Shown here: piece after piece, positions 1-9,651 of the stretch
How the letters are laid out: each line of letters begins with the position of its first letter
How positions within the stretch are numbered: the first letter of the stretch is position 1
Source: Alphaproteobacteria bacterium
Lineage (GTDB): Bacteria; Pseudomonadota; Alphaproteobacteria; CAAGCB01; CAG-977
NCBI GenBank assembly: GCA_900768465.1
Contig: CAAGCY010000013.1
Location: 62,001 to 126,000, forward strand
Length of the DNA stretch: 64,000 bases
Direction of reading: 5' to 3'
Notes under the pieces: generated by a model
The model's input: only the letters and a program-made list of their open reading frames with translations
The model's database searches: none
What the model was told of the DNA's origin: nothing
Translations under genes and position numbers: made by a program

Positions 1-2
1 GT

Positions 3-179
3 GTCGTTCCCCGAATCGAAAAGTTTTTAATCGCATGGCGATATGGCGGATTTTCGATTTGCCTTTCCGCCGATGCGCGGGTTTCCTGCTCTGCGCCGCA
101 AGGGGACTGGCGGACGTTTGCGGAATCTTATTTTCCCGATTTGATTCCCGCCGACAATACGGACAAATCCGATGACTGA
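3..179 (+). CDS. C-terminal end of an unidentified upstream gene (partial)
   Basis: An open frame enters the window at base 3 and runs to a TGA at 177-179 that overlaps the start of the Smr gene by 8 bases, as expected of a coupled operon. About 58 codons are visible, ending in an acidic tail (..DNTDKSDD). The visible part shows no family motif. In alphaproteobacteria an mltA or Tim44-like gene often precedes Smr, but nothing seen here confirms either. The other two frames are less convincing, one because it stops early and one because its codon use is arginine/cysteine-rich. Confidence 0.4.
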   Translation, partial: VVPRIEKFLIAWRYGGFSICLSADARVSCSAPQGDWRTFAESYFPDLIPADNTDKSDD

Positions 180-693
180 AGACAGCGATTTGTGGCAAGC
201 CGTCGCCGATACGGTGCGTCCTTTGGGGTCGAAACAGCCTCAGCCGAAAGCGAAAACGGTTTCCGTTTCCAAAAAATTGACGTTGAAAATCAAGCCTTTG
301 CGCCAAGAACCGCAGGAAGATTTTACAAAATACAAAGAACTGGAAGCGGGCGACATCGAATTTCTGGACAGGAAAAACGGCTTGCGTTTCCGCAGCGGGG
401 AAATGCCGATGCAGGCGACTTTGGATTTGCACGGTCATACGCTGGAAAGCGGCGAAAAAGCGTTTAAAGATTTTATTGTTTCGGCATCAAAACGGCATTT
501 GCGCTGTTTGCTGATTATCACGGGACGCGGCGGATTTTTCGGGCGCGGAGTGCTGCGCGCCGATTTGCCGCGGTGGATAAATTCACCCGAAGTCCGCGGC
601 TTGATTTTGGCGTTTGCGAACGCTCAGCCCAAAGACGGCGGCGACGGCGCGTTTTATGTGCTGCTGAAACGCCACAGAAAGGATAGAAAATGA
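172..693 (+). CDS. Smr-domain protein
   Basis: 173-residue protein whose C-terminal half (about residues 80-170) is a small MutS-related (Smr) domain. The LDLHG motif (TLDLHGHTL) and the glycine-rich ITGRGG turn, both diagnostic of the domain, are present. Smr domains bind or nick nucleic acid; in bacterial stand-alone proteins the substrate is often structured DNA or stalled mRNA, but the role of this short alphaproteobacterial form is not established. The N-terminal 70 residues are charged and probably disordered. It overlaps the upstream gene by 8 bases and mnmE by 4, so translation is probably coupled. Confidence 0.88.
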   Translation: MTEDSDLWQAVADTVRPLGSKQPQPKAKTVSVSKKLTLKIKPLRQEPQEDFTKYKELEAGDIEFLDRKNGLRFRSGEMPMQATLDLHGHTLESGEKAFKDFIVSASKRHLRCLLIITGRGGFFGRGVLRADLPRWINSPEVRGLILAFANAQPKDGGDGAFYVLLKRHRKDRK

Positions 694-1997
694 ATTCGAC
701 CATTTTTGCGCCGGCAACCGCTCAAGGAAAAGCAGGGGTCGCCATTGTCAGAATTTCGGGACAAAATGCCAAGCTTGCTTGCGAAAAGCTGTGCGGGCTG
801 AAAAATCCGGTTCCGCGCAAGGCTGTTTTCACCAAAATCCGCACTGCCGACGGAACGCCGATAGACGACGCGCTGATGCTGTTTTTCCCGCATCCGCACA
901 GCTTTACGGGCGAAGACGTCGTTGAATTGCAAACTCACGGCGGGCGCGCGATTTTGGCGGCTGTTTTGAAAGAATTGGCGGCTTTGGATGATTTCAGACC
1001 GGCGGACAGGGGGGAATTCACCCGCCGCGCCGTCGAAAACGGCAAAATGGACTTGACCGCGGCGGAAGGTTTGGCGGATTTGGTCGATGCCGAAACGGAA
1101 CAGCAAAGAAAGCAGGCATTGCGCCAGATGAACGGCGCGCTGGCGGGACTGTACGACGGCTGGCGCGAGGAATTGGTGCATTTGCTGGCGTGGATGGAAG
1201 CGTACATCGACTTTCCCGAAGAAGAAGTTCCGCCCGAAGTCGCCGATTCAATCCGTGCAAAAATCGTTTCCTTGCAAACCAAAATCGGCAATCATTTAAA
1301 AGACGGACGCCGCGGCGAACGATTGCGGGACGGCTTTCAAATCGCGATTATCGGCGCGCCCAATGCGGGCAAATCCAGCTTGATGAACAAACTGGCTCAG
1401 CGCGATGTGGCGATTGTGTCGTCAACGGCGGGAACAACCCGCGACATTATCGAAGTGCGTATGGATATTCGCGGCTATCCCGTTGTCATTGCGGACACGG
1501 CGGGGTTGCGAAAGACGGATGAGGAAATCGAAGCTGAGGGTGTTCGCCGCGCCAAAAAACGCGCTGAAGAAGCCGACTTGATTTTGGCGGTTTTTGATGC
1601 GTCCGAAAATCAAAACGATTCCGAAACGAAATCGTTTCAAGGTCGAAACGTTTTGACGGTGATGAATAAAAAAGATAAAGTTTCCAATATGTTATCAGAC
1701 GGTATTTGGGTGTCTGCAAAGACGGGGGACGGCATTGACGCTCTGCTGGAGCGCATCGGTTCGTTTGTCGAAGACACTCTGTCCATGCGTGAAGAACCGT
1801 CCTTGACCCGCGTGCGTCACAGACAATCATTAGATGAATGTTACAATTTGTTGACTCAATCGCTGACGGCTCCCGCCATTGAATTGACGGCGGAAGATTT
1901 GCGGCTGGCAATGCGGGCGCTGGGGAAAATCACGGGACAGGTTCGCGTGGACGAGCTGTTGGATATTATTTTCAAAGACTTTTGCATAGGAAAGTAA
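690..1997 (+). CDS. mnmE: tRNA modification GTPase MnmE
   Basis: 435 residues, close to the family's 440-460. With MnmG it installs the carboxymethylaminomethyl group on U34 of tRNAs reading two-fold split codons. The N-terminal tetrahydrofolate-binding domain spans about 1-118. The inserted G domain has GAPNAGKS (222-229), DTAG (269-272) and NKKD (326-329), and the protein ends with the catalytic CIGK, whose cysteine is near residue 432. The ATG overlaps the Smr stop by 4 bases. The stop lies 4 bases before mnmG, so the two subunits of the complex are co-transcribed. Confidence 0.97.
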   Translation: MNSTIFAPATAQGKAGVAIVRISGQNAKLACEKLCGLKNPVPRKAVFTKIRTADGTPIDDALMLFFPHPHSFTGEDVVELQTHGGRAILAAVLKELAALDDFRPADRGEFTRRAVENGKMDLTAAEGLADLVDAETEQQRKQALRQMNGALAGLYDGWREELVHLLAWMEAYIDFPEEEVPPEVADSIRAKIVSLQTKIGNHLKDGRRGERLRDGFQIAIIGAPNAGKSSLMNKLAQRDVAIVSSTAGTTRDIIEVRMDIRGYPVVIADTAGLRKTDEEIEAEGVRRAKKRAEEADLILAVFDASENQNDSETKSFQGRNVLTVMNKKDKVSNMLSDGIWVSAKTGDGIDALLERIGSFVEDTLSMREEPSLTRVRHRQSLDECYNLLTQSLTAPAIELTAEDLRLAMRALGKITGQVRVDELLDIIFKDFCIGK

Positions 1998-2001
1998 GGC
2001 T

Positions 2002-3861
2002 ATGTTTGATGTAATCGTTGTGGGCGGCGGACACGCCGGATGTGAAGCGGCGGCTGCCGCGGCGCGCATGGGCGCGAATACGCTGCTATTGACGCACAGA
2101 ATCGAAACAATCGGCGAAATGTCGTGCAATCCCGCCATCGGCGGATTGGGCAAAGGGCATTTGGTGCGTGAAATCGATGCGTTGGACGGCTTGATCGGGC
2201 GCGTTGCGGACAAAGCGGGGATTCAGTTCCGCATGCTCAACAGCTCGAAAGGTCCCGCGGTTCAGGGATTGCGCACGCAAGCGGACAGAAAGCTTTACCG
2301 CCAAGCCATGCAGGACGAACTGCTGCACAACACGCCGAATTTGACGGTGGAAGCGGGCGCGGTTGAACATTTGCTCTACAAAGACGAAAACGGGCGGAAA
2401 ATTGTTTTCGGAATCGAAACGAACGACGGCAAACAGTACACGGCAAAAGCCGTTGTTTTAACCGCGGGAACGTTTTTGCACGGGTTGATGCATGTCGGCG
2501 ACAAAAAAACGGTCGGCGGGCGTGTCGGGGATATTTCCTGCGAAAATCTGACGGATTCCTTGGTAAAATTGGGATTGCGCGTCGGTCGGCTGAAAACGGG
2601 AACGCCCGCGCGTTTGGACGGCACGACGATTGATTATTCCAAAACGCAAAAACAGCTGGGCGACGAAAACCCCGAACCGTTTTCGTTTATGGATACGGTA
2701 ATTTCCGTTCCGCAAATAGCTTGTTACGTTACCGCAACAAACAAGGAAACACACCAAATCATTCGTGACAATATGAATCGCGCGCCGCTGTTTTCGGGAC
2801 AGATTAAAGGTATCGGTCCGCGCTATTGTCCCAGTATCGAAGACAAGTTGGTCAAATTCGCCGACAGGGATTCCCATCACGTCTTTTTGGAACCCGAAGG
2901 TTTGGACGACGATACGGTTTATCCGAACGGCATTTCAACCTCTTTGCCCGAAGACGTGCAAGACGCGATGATTCACAGCATAGCGGGGCTGGAAAACGTG
3001 CGCATTATCCGTCCGGGCTATGCGATTGAATACGATTACATCGACCCGCTGGAAATGCGCCGCACGCTGGAAACCAAGAAAGTGTCGGGCTTGTTCGTCG
3101 CGGGACAGCTGAACGGCACGACGGGATACGAGGAAGCGGCGGCTTTGGGCTTGATTGCGGGGGTTAACGCCGCGCTGAAAGCGGCTGAAAGCGGCAAAGA
3201 GTTCATTTTGGACAGGGCGGATGCTTATATCGGCGTGATGATTGACGATTTGACAACCAAAGGCGTTGACGAGCCGTACCGTATGTTCACGTCGCGCGCC
3301 GAATACCGTTTGCTGCTGCGTTCCGACAATGCAGATTTGCGTTTGACCCAAAAAGGCATCGACATCGGCTGTGTCGGCGAAAAAAGGCGGCAAATGTTCG
3401 CCGAAAAGCTTGCCGCTTTGCAAGAAGCCCGACAAAAGCTTGAAAATATCGGCGGGACGCCGCGTGAACTGGAATTGTTGGGTTTTGCGGTCAACAAAGA
3501 CGGCGTGCACCGCAACGGCATGGATTTGCTGGCTTATGCGGAAATCGACTGGGACAAGCTTTCCGCCGTGTGGCACGAATTGCAAAACACACGCCGCGAT
3601 GTCGTCGAACAACTGGAAATCGAAGCCAAGTATAAAGGCTATTTACAGCGGCAGGAAGCCGATATTCGCGCTTTCCGCAAAGACGAGGCTTTGAAAATTC
3701 CCGCTGATTTGGATTACAAAAAAATCGGCGGATTGTCGAACGAAGTGGTTATCAAACTGTCGAAAGTCCGTCCCGAAACCATCGGCGCGGCGTCGCGTGT
3801 TTCGGGGATTACTCCGGCGGCGATTACGGCGATTCTGGGCTATATCAAATCAGTGAAATAA
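2002..3861 (+). CDS. mnmG: tRNA uridine-5-carboxymethylaminomethyl modification enzyme MnmG (GidA)
   Basis: 619 residues, the usual length. It is the FAD-dependent partner of MnmE. The N-terminal dinucleotide-binding loop GGGHAGCEAA is present, as is the typical NPAIGGLGKGHLVREIDALDG region. The C-terminal helical domain that contacts tRNA and MnmE is complete. In many alphaproteobacteria rsmG, parA and parB follow; here a convergent unrelated gene begins 6 bases after the stop, so that cluster is interrupted. Confidence 0.97.
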   Translation: MFDVIVVGGGHAGCEAAAAAARMGANTLLLTHRIETIGEMSCNPAIGGLGKGHLVREIDALDGLIGRVADKAGIQFRMLNSSKGPAVQGLRTQADRKLYRQAMQDELLHNTPNLTVEAGAVEHLLYKDENGRKIVFGIETNDGKQYTAKAVVLTAGTFLHGLMHVGDKKTVGGRVGDISCENLTDSLVKLGLRVGRLKTGTPARLDGTTIDYSKTQKQLGDENPEPFSFMDTVISVPQIACYVTATNKETHQIIRDNMNRAPLFSGQIKGIGPRYCPSIEDKLVKFADRDSHHVFLEPEGLDDDTVYPNGISTSLPEDVQDAMIHSIAGLENVRIIRPGYAIEYDYIDPLEMRRTLETKKVSGLFVAGQLNGTTGYEEAAALGLIAGVNAALKAAESGKEFILDRADAYIGVMIDDLTTKGVDEPYRMFTSRAEYRLLLRSDNADLRLTQKGIDIGCVGEKRRQMFAEKLAALQEARQKLENIGGTPRELELLGFAVNKDGVHRNGMDLLAYAEIDWDKLSAVWHELQNTRRDVVEQLEIEAKYKGYLQRQEADIRAFRKDEALKIPADLDYKKIGGLSNEVVIKLSKVRPETIGAASRVSGITPAAITAILGYIKSVK

Positions 3862-3867
3862 AACGCG

Positions 3868-5115
3868 TCAGTGCGCATGCGTGAAATGCTTGATATGCGC
3901 GTTGATAAAGTTTTCCAGCCATTTCAAATCGTCTTTGGGCAAACCGCGTCCGATGTGCGTGGTTTGTCCGTCCGCGCCGATGACCAGCGAGTATTTGAAA
4001 TCGTAGCTGTTGTGGACAACGTGCAGGGATTCAAGCTTGTCCATCGGAATCAGAAAACCGAAAGACGGAATTCCCAGCCATTTCGATTTGATTCGGATGC
4101 CGTTTTTTGAAATGACAATCCTTTTTTTACGGAAAAACAGCGCCAGAGGAATCAGCACGAACAAAACAATCGCCGCCAGCAACAGCGGAATGAACGGCAG
4201 AGGTTCGTGGTGTCCGACCGTTACGGCAAAACCGAGGAACGCCGTAATGAAAAAAGCGCACAGACACAGCAAAGCCGACGTTTTTGAAAACGCGCTGTCG
4301 CGAATCAACGGATCGATTTGGCAGGAATCGGCTTCTTCGACGATATTGAAGGAATGGGGAAGCTTGTACAAATCTTTTTCGCAGACTTTGATTTTCCCCT
4401 CTTTAATCAAGTCGGGCAGGGACTTTTGTATATCTTCGGGGGCTATTTCGATAATGCCGTCCGCCGTGTTGAAAATGGCGGGCATTTGCATTTGACGCGC
4501 CAGCTCTTCCCATTTTTTGGAAACGCCGTCGCCGTTGTTTGAAATGTACAAAGGAATGGTTTTTGTTTCGTTGGGATGTTGTAAATCGATGATGTGCTGT
4601 GTAAACGAGGTCAATCCCAAAACGTTGACGATGCGGGAACGATAGCGCACGCCGATGTAGCCGTCCAAAGAATCCGCTTGCCGTTGTCCCGTTTCAAACG
4701 GTTTTTGAATCACGACGGCGGCGAATTTGTGTCCGATGAAAAAATCGCGTCCGTAAAACATCAACATAACGCGGGTTGCGATAATGAACAGCCCCAATCC
4801 GACAAACAGCCATGATGCGGAAAAAGCGGTCATCATGGAAATGGGGGCGTTTGTGTCGGGAATATCCAAAAACGAAGAAGGCGACGTGAAATTGACCAGC
4901 AATCCCATGCCTATCATCAGAAAACCGAAAAAGATTCCCGCCCAGACGCGTTTTTTGGACACTCTGTCCCGCGCTTGCGTCGGGCGGTGGGACAAGTCGA
5001 AATCCAGAGAGGACGTCAAGGGACGCAAACGGCGTTTTTCAATCTTTTCATTGCTTAACGAAAGTCCTTCGATTTCATCCAGATCATTAACGGGAGAATT
5101 GTCTTCCTGAACCAT
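3868..5115 (-). CDS. Conserved membrane protein of unknown function with four predicted membrane segments
   Basis: 415 residues. A charged N-terminus of about 55 residues precedes two hydrophobic segments (around 58-78 and 92-115). A soluble region of about 150 residues follows, then two more hydrophobic segments (around 280-330) and a C-terminal soluble domain that could be a bacterial PH-like fold; that reading comes only from the alternating beta pattern. I do not recognise the family. The start is supported by AAGGGG upstream of the ATG. It converges on mnmG with only 6 bases between the stops and is divergent from the diguanylate cyclase gene. Confidence 0.75.
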   Translation of the reverse strand: MVQEDNSPVNDLDEIEGLSLSNEKIEKRRLRPLTSSLDFDLSHRPTQARDRVSKKRVWAGIFFGFLMIGMGLLVNFTSPSSFLDIPDTNAPISMMTAFSASWLFVGLGLFIIATRVMLMFYGRDFFIGHKFAAVVIQKPFETGQRQADSLDGYIGVRYRSRIVNVLGLTSFTQHIIDLQHPNETKTIPLYISNNGDGVSKKWEELARQMQMPAIFNTADGIIEIAPEDIQKSLPDLIKEGKIKVCEKDLYKLPHSFNIVEEADSCQIDPLIRDSAFSKTSALLCLCAFFITAFLGFAVTVGHHEPLPFIPLLLAAIVLFVLIPLALFFRKKRIVISKNGIRIKSKWLGIPSFGFLIPMDKLESLHVVHNSYDFKYSLVIGADGQTTHIGRGLPKDDLKWLENFINAHIKHFTHAH

Positions 5116-5234
5116 ATCGACCCCTTGAGAGTATGTTTTTTTCTATTTATGACAAATTCGGCTTTGCTCTGCAAGGGCATTATACTATAACATAGAAGAT
5201 AAAAGAATATTTTTGTGCGGATAAAAGGAAAACG
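5116..5234. promoter_or_regulatory. Divergent promoter region
   Basis: This 119-base gap separates two divergent genes. On the plus strand the overlapping -10-like hexamers TATACT and TATAAC lie near 5180-5190, and a clear ribosome-binding site (AAAAGGA) precedes the ATG at 5235. No convincing -35 or operator symmetry was found. Confidence 0.4.
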
Positions 5235-7511
5235 ATGGTGGCAACCTCAGGCTTGATCCCGATGCTGTTTGCGCTGGCGGGCGTTATGGTAACGCTGCGC
5301 TATTTAAAAGGCGTGTCCGAATCGATTTTGGCGATTCGCTATCTGTTTTTCGGTTTTTTATTTGTGTTTTTTTCAAAACTGCTGATGTTCGGCGTCGGTT
5401 TTCTGGGCGAAACGTATTATTATTGCGCCGGTTTGGCTTGCCGTTTGATGTCCGCCGTTTTGCTGGTTGCCGCGGCTTGCGGCATCAAGGGAATCAAGCC
5501 CAATTTCACAGCCGTCGCGCTGATGCTTTTGATGGCGGCGGGGTGGAGCTGGTACGTTGTCGTTTTGACGGGCGACGGATCGGCGGCTCAGCTGTCCTTG
5601 GCGGTGTCGACGCTGGGATATGCGGCTTTGGCGGCGGCTTTGTGGCGGCGCAAGGGATTGCGCAACGCGCTGGGATTTGTCGTTACGGGCTGGGTGTGCA
5701 TTTTTCTGGTCGTGTACAACATTATCGGGCTGATGTCGTGGGGACAAAGCCTGTTGTCGCCGATTTTTGAAACGTTTTTGTATATTGCGGTGATGTGCGG
5801 GCTGTTGCTGATTTCCAACAACATCATGGCGCATCAGTTTGACGCTTTGGTGCGGGAAATCAAGGAAAACAAAGAACGTCTGCGCCTGATGGTGCAGTTG
5901 TCGCCGTTCCCGATTATTATTTCCCGGCTGAAGGGCGACCAGCTGATTTTGATGAACGAAAGCGCCGCAAGGCTGTTTCGGCTGGACAAGAAAAACATTG
6001 CCGGCTTTAAAATGGTCGACTACTTCGCCGAACCGTCGAAAAGAACGGAACTGTTGTCAAAGCTGGAAAAACATCCCGTTGTCGATGATTTTGAATTTAT
6101 GGTCAAGCCGCGGCAGGGCGAACCGTTCTGGCTGCTGCTGAGCGCGCGCGTGTTTGATTACGAATACGATGTTGCGCTGTATATGGCTTTCCAAGACATT
6201 ACCGACCGCAAGAAAAAGGAATTGCAGCTGTTTGATCAGGCAACCCGCGATCCTTTGACAAAGTGCTATAACCGCCGCCAGTTTGAAGAATTGGCGAAGA
6301 AGGAAGTTCAGCGTTCGCGCCGGTACAATCATCCGTTCTGCCTGTTTATGATTGACGCCGACCACTTTAAGAACGTCAACGATACGCACGGTCACGCCGT
6401 CGGCGACTTGGTATTGCAGGCTTTGGCGGACTGTTGCCGCAGGACTTTGCGCGAATCCGACATTGTCGCGCGTTTCGGCGGCGAGGAATTCGTCATTTTG
6501 CTGCCCGAAGCGTCGATTGAAAACGCGCACCGCGTCGCCGAACGTCTGCGCATTAAAATTTCCAAGCTGGTTGTGAAAAACGAGCAAAATCAGGATGTTC
6601 AATTTACGGTCAGTATCGGGTTGGTGTCGTCGACGGTGACGGACAATATTGCGGAAATGCTGAAAATGTCCGACGAAGCTTTGTACGAAGCCAAAGAACA
6701 CGGCAGAAACCAAGTCGTTATTTATGACGAAAACGGACCGAACCGTTCAATTCCCGTTCCCGACGGCGAAGACATCGAAAAAGTCAAAAACGAGCCGCTG
6801 TATTACTTTACGCCGATGAATGCTCCCGTTATCCGAAACCAAGAGGAAGAACCGCAGGAAACGGGCGTTGTCGGGCTGGACGGCACAGCCGTTTCCCAAA
6901 AATACGAAGAACTGGACCATGACGAGGATAAAGTCGGACAGGAAGGCGTTTCTTTGAATTCTTTGTACGAAGACGACAGTTCCGACGAAACGTTCACGCC
7001 GGCAGTCCCGCCCGTGCAAGCGGATGAAGAATCCGCTTACGATGCGGAAATTCCCGCCGCCGAGGACGAAGCCTTTGTCGATTATCCGGCGGTTGAGCCG
7101 CCCGCGCCCGAAGCGGATTACGAAATTCCCGTTCCCGAAGAAGAATCCGAACAGGAAAATTCCGAATTTATTCCTTCTCCCGAACCCGAAATTCCGCCGA
7201 CGGAAGACGTCGAAACGCCAATGGACGATGAAGATATCGATGCGCTGTTAAGGGATGTCTTGCCGGCGGACGATCCCGAGCTTTCGCCGGAGCCGTCCGA
7301 ACCCGCGTTTGACGAACCGCCGCTTGCCGCGGAAAATCCCGTACCCGTTACTCCCGTTCCGCCGCCTGTTCACAAAACGATGATGGTAAAGAAAATCCCC
7401 GTCAAAATCCCAGCGGGTATGGTGAAAGTGCCGAAAATGCCCGGTGTTGTGCGCGTGAAAATCCCCAAAGCGCTGCATCAAGCGCCGATTCCTCCGAAAC
7501 CGCAGGAATAA
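5235..7511 (+). CDS. Membrane-bound diguanylate cyclase (PAS-GGDEF) with long disordered tail
   Basis: 758 residues. The N-terminal 195 residues contain about six hydrophobic segments. A PAS-like domain (about 208-325) and a GGDEF domain (about 335-495) follow. The active-site motif is GGEEF (415-419), an active variant, and an RxxD inhibitory site (R406-D409) lies five residues upstream, so the enzyme should make cyclic di-GMP and be product-inhibited. Residues 500-758 form an acidic, proline-rich, low-complexity tail ending in a basic KIP/VKIP-rich stretch, which is unusual for this family. The EAL-type protein downstream suggests a paired synthesis and breakdown module. The signal sensed is unknown. 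Confidence 0.92.
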   Translation: MVATSGLIPMLFALAGVMVTLRYLKGVSESILAIRYLFFGFLFVFFSKLLMFGVGFLGETYYYCAGLACRLMSAVLLVAAACGIKGIKPNFTAVALMLLMAAGWSWYVVVLTGDGSAAQLSLAVSTLGYAALAAALWRRKGLRNALGFVVTGWVCIFLVVYNIIGLMSWGQSLLSPIFETFLYIAVMCGLLLISNNIMAHQFDALVREIKENKERLRLMVQLSPFPIIISRLKGDQLILMNESAARLFRLDKKNIAGFKMVDYFAEPSKRTELLSKLEKHPVVDDFEFMVKPRQGEPFWLLLSARVFDYEYDVALYMAFQDITDRKKKELQLFDQATRDPLTKCYNRRQFEELAKKEVQRSRRYNHPFCLFMIDADHFKNVNDTHGHAVGDLVLQALADCCRRTLRESDIVARFGGEEFVILLPEASIENAHRVAERLRIKISKLVVKNEQNQDVQFTVSIGLVSSTVTDNIAEMLKMSDEALYEAKEHGRNQVVIYDENGPNRSIPVPDGEDIEKVKNEPLYYFTPMNAPVIRNQEEEPQETGVVGLDGTAVSQKYEELDHDEDKVGQEGVSLNSLYEDDSSDETFTPAVPPVQADEESAYDAEIPAAEDEAFVDYPAVEPPAPEADYEIPVPEEESEQENSEFIPSPEPEIPPTEDVETPMDDEDIDALLRDVLPADDPELSPEPSEPAFDEPPLAAENPVPVTPVPPPVHKTMMVKKIPVKIPAGMVKVPKMPGVVRVKIPKALHQAPIPPKPQE

Positions 7512-7592
7512 AGCGAAAAATTCAGCTCTTTGTTTGACCGAACGCTTTTTAAGTGTTACACTGTTTCCGCTGAAATATATCAAGGGGGATGC

Positions 7593-9647
7593 ATGTCCGG
7601 TTCAACACCTGTTTTTTCCTATAAAAACGCAATCTTGCAGTCGAAAGTGATTCCGTTTGAGCGGACGAAATCCGCCGATGGGAAATATGCATACTTTTTG
7701 CCGAAAACGGAAGGACGCGACAGCCTTGATTTTTGTGAAAGACCGCAGTCGGACGGCGACGGTTGCTTGGATGTCATTCATTGGAGCGACAAGGAAAAGT
7801 TTATAAAGGCTTTGCAGAAATCCGAAACGGACATGGCACCTTGCGACGAAGATTTCCGCATTATTTTACCGACGGGCGAAACAATATGGCTGTGCGGTGT
7901 CTCAACCCCGAAAAAAAGCAAAGACGGCGCTGTTGTTTGGACGGGATTCTGGGTGAATGCGTCCGATGAACGCAAAAACGGTCATTTCAGCGAACAGGTT
8001 TTGGCGGCTTTGCCCGACGCCGCCGTCATCTTTGACAGGCAGGGCGTCATTTTGAAAACGACGGAAAGATTCCGCGCCTTGATTCACAAAGAAGGCAACG
8101 ATTTGCGCGGCTTGTCGGTTTTTTCGGTTTTGTCCGAAAACGTCGCTGAAACGCTGCGGCAGTACTTGCTGCTTTCAACCCTCAAAGACCGCACGGTGTT
8201 TTGCGAAACCCTGACGATTCCCGATTATCCGCCTGTTCGCACGGAAATAGAAATCGCGCAAAAGGACGGCTTTTTTATCGGTGTTTTTCGGGATATCAGC
8301 GTTTTTGAACGCCTTGAAGAACGGCTGAAATATCTGGCGTACCACGATACGGAATCCGGCGTCGAAAATTACGCGTACCTGAAAGAAGTGTTCCCCAAAA
8401 TCGTCGATCAGGCGAAAGTAACGCAAACTCAAGTTGCCGTATTGTCGATTGCTCCCGACAGCTTGGGACAGATAAACGCCGTTTCCGCCCATTTGGTCAA
8501 TACGCGGCTGATTGCGGCGGTGGCGGATAGAATCCGCAGTTGTTTGAGCAATTCCGACGTATTGGCACTGACATGCGCGCATCACTTTACGGTCTTGCTG
8601 ACGGGGGTGGAGTTTTCAATCGAAATCGAAAAGAAAGTCGAATCCCTTTTAAAAGCGTTCAAAGAACCCATCGAGGTTGACGATGTCGAATTTGATTTTT
8701 CCGTCAGCATCGGTGTTTGTTTTTATCCGCAAAACGGCAAAAAATTGGAAGAGCTGATAAATTTCGCCGATTTGGCGTTGGAAAAAGCGCGTTCGGAAGC
8801 TCAATCGTCCATGCGTTTGTACAGCAGCGATTTTTCAACGGCGGCGGCGGTCAACCGCAATATGCGCAAAAATTTGAAAGCGGCGATTGAAAACGGGGAA
8901 ATCACGGCGTATTACCAGCCGCAAGTCGCCATTCAAACGGGGCAAATTATCGGATTGGAAGCGTTGGCGCGCTGGAAAACGCCCGACGGATTGATTCCGC
9001 CCGCGGACTTTATCGCCGAAGCCGAGGAGTACGGGTTGATAGACGCTTTGACCGAAACCGTCTTGAGCCAAGCTTGCAACTGGAATCAAAAATGGTATTC
9101 GATGGGATTGTGCAACGTCCCCGTTGCCGTCAACATTTCCGCGCGCCAGTTCCATAACGAAACACAGTTGCTGAGGCTGGTGGACAATGCTTTGGATAAA
9201 AGCGGACTGCCGCCGTATTTGCTGGAACTGGAACTGACCGAAAGTTCGGCGATGTTCGACCCGAAAAACGCCCGCCGCATCATCCAAAATCTGTTGGACA
9301 ACAATATCCGCTGCGCTTTGGACGATTTCGGAACGGGGTATTCCTCGCTCAGCGTTTTACGCAGTTTTCCTTTGAAAAAGCTGAAAATCGACCGTTCGTT
9401 CATTTTGGATTTAAAAGAAAAGAAAAATCTGGAAATCGTGCGCGCGACGATTGCCATGGCGCATGCTTTGAACTTGACCGTTTTGGCGGAAGGCGTTGAA
9501 ACGCGCCGTCATTTTGAAATCTTGAAGTCACTGGAATGCGATGTGATACAAGGTTATCTGTTCTCTCAGCCTTTGTCGGCGGAAGAAACGGAGCTGCTGC
9601 TGATGCGCTGGGACGCGGGACTGGCGGCGACGGGTAAAGGGCTGTAA
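7593..9647 (+). CDS. PAS / degenerate GGDEF / EAL protein, probable cyclic di-GMP phosphodiesterase
   Basis: 684 residues from the ATG at 7593, chosen because AAGGGGG lies just upstream; an upstream in-frame start at 7530 lacks such a site. One or two PAS-like domains fill the first 245 residues. The GGDEF domain (about 250-410) has lost the motif (the site reads CAHHF) and is probably regulatory. The EAL domain keeps EALARW (EAL near 456-458) and DDFGTGYSS, so hydrolysis of cyclic di-GMP is expected. There is no membrane segment. It follows the cyclase gene by 81 bases and lies 4 bases before the PEGA lipoprotein gene. Confidence 0.9.
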   Translation: MSGSTPVFSYKNAILQSKVIPFERTKSADGKYAYFLPKTEGRDSLDFCERPQSDGDGCLDVIHWSDKEKFIKALQKSETDMAPCDEDFRIILPTGETIWLCGVSTPKKSKDGAVVWTGFWVNASDERKNGHFSEQVLAALPDAAVIFDRQGVILKTTERFRALIHKEGNDLRGLSVFSVLSENVAETLRQYLLLSTLKDRTVFCETLTIPDYPPVRTEIEIAQKDGFFIGVFRDISVFERLEERLKYLAYHDTESGVENYAYLKEVFPKIVDQAKVTQTQVAVLSIAPDSLGQINAVSAHLVNTRLIAAVADRIRSCLSNSDVLALTCAHHFTVLLTGVEFSIEIEKKVESLLKAFKEPIEVDDVEFDFSVSIGVCFYPQNGKKLEELINFADLALEKARSEAQSSMRLYSSDFSTAAAVNRNMRKNLKAAIENGEITAYYQPQVAIQTGQIIGLEALARWKTPDGLIPPADFIAEAEEYGLIDALTETVLSQACNWNQKWYSMGLCNVPVAVNISARQFHNETQLLRLVDNALDKSGLPPYLLELELTESSAMFDPKNARRIIQNLLDNNIRCALDDFGTGYSSLSVLRSFPLKKLKIDRSFILDLKEKKNLEIVRATIAMAHALNLTVLAEGVETRRHFEILKSLECDVIQGYLFSQPLSAEETELLLMRWDAGLAATGKGL

Positions 9648-9651
9648 TAAC

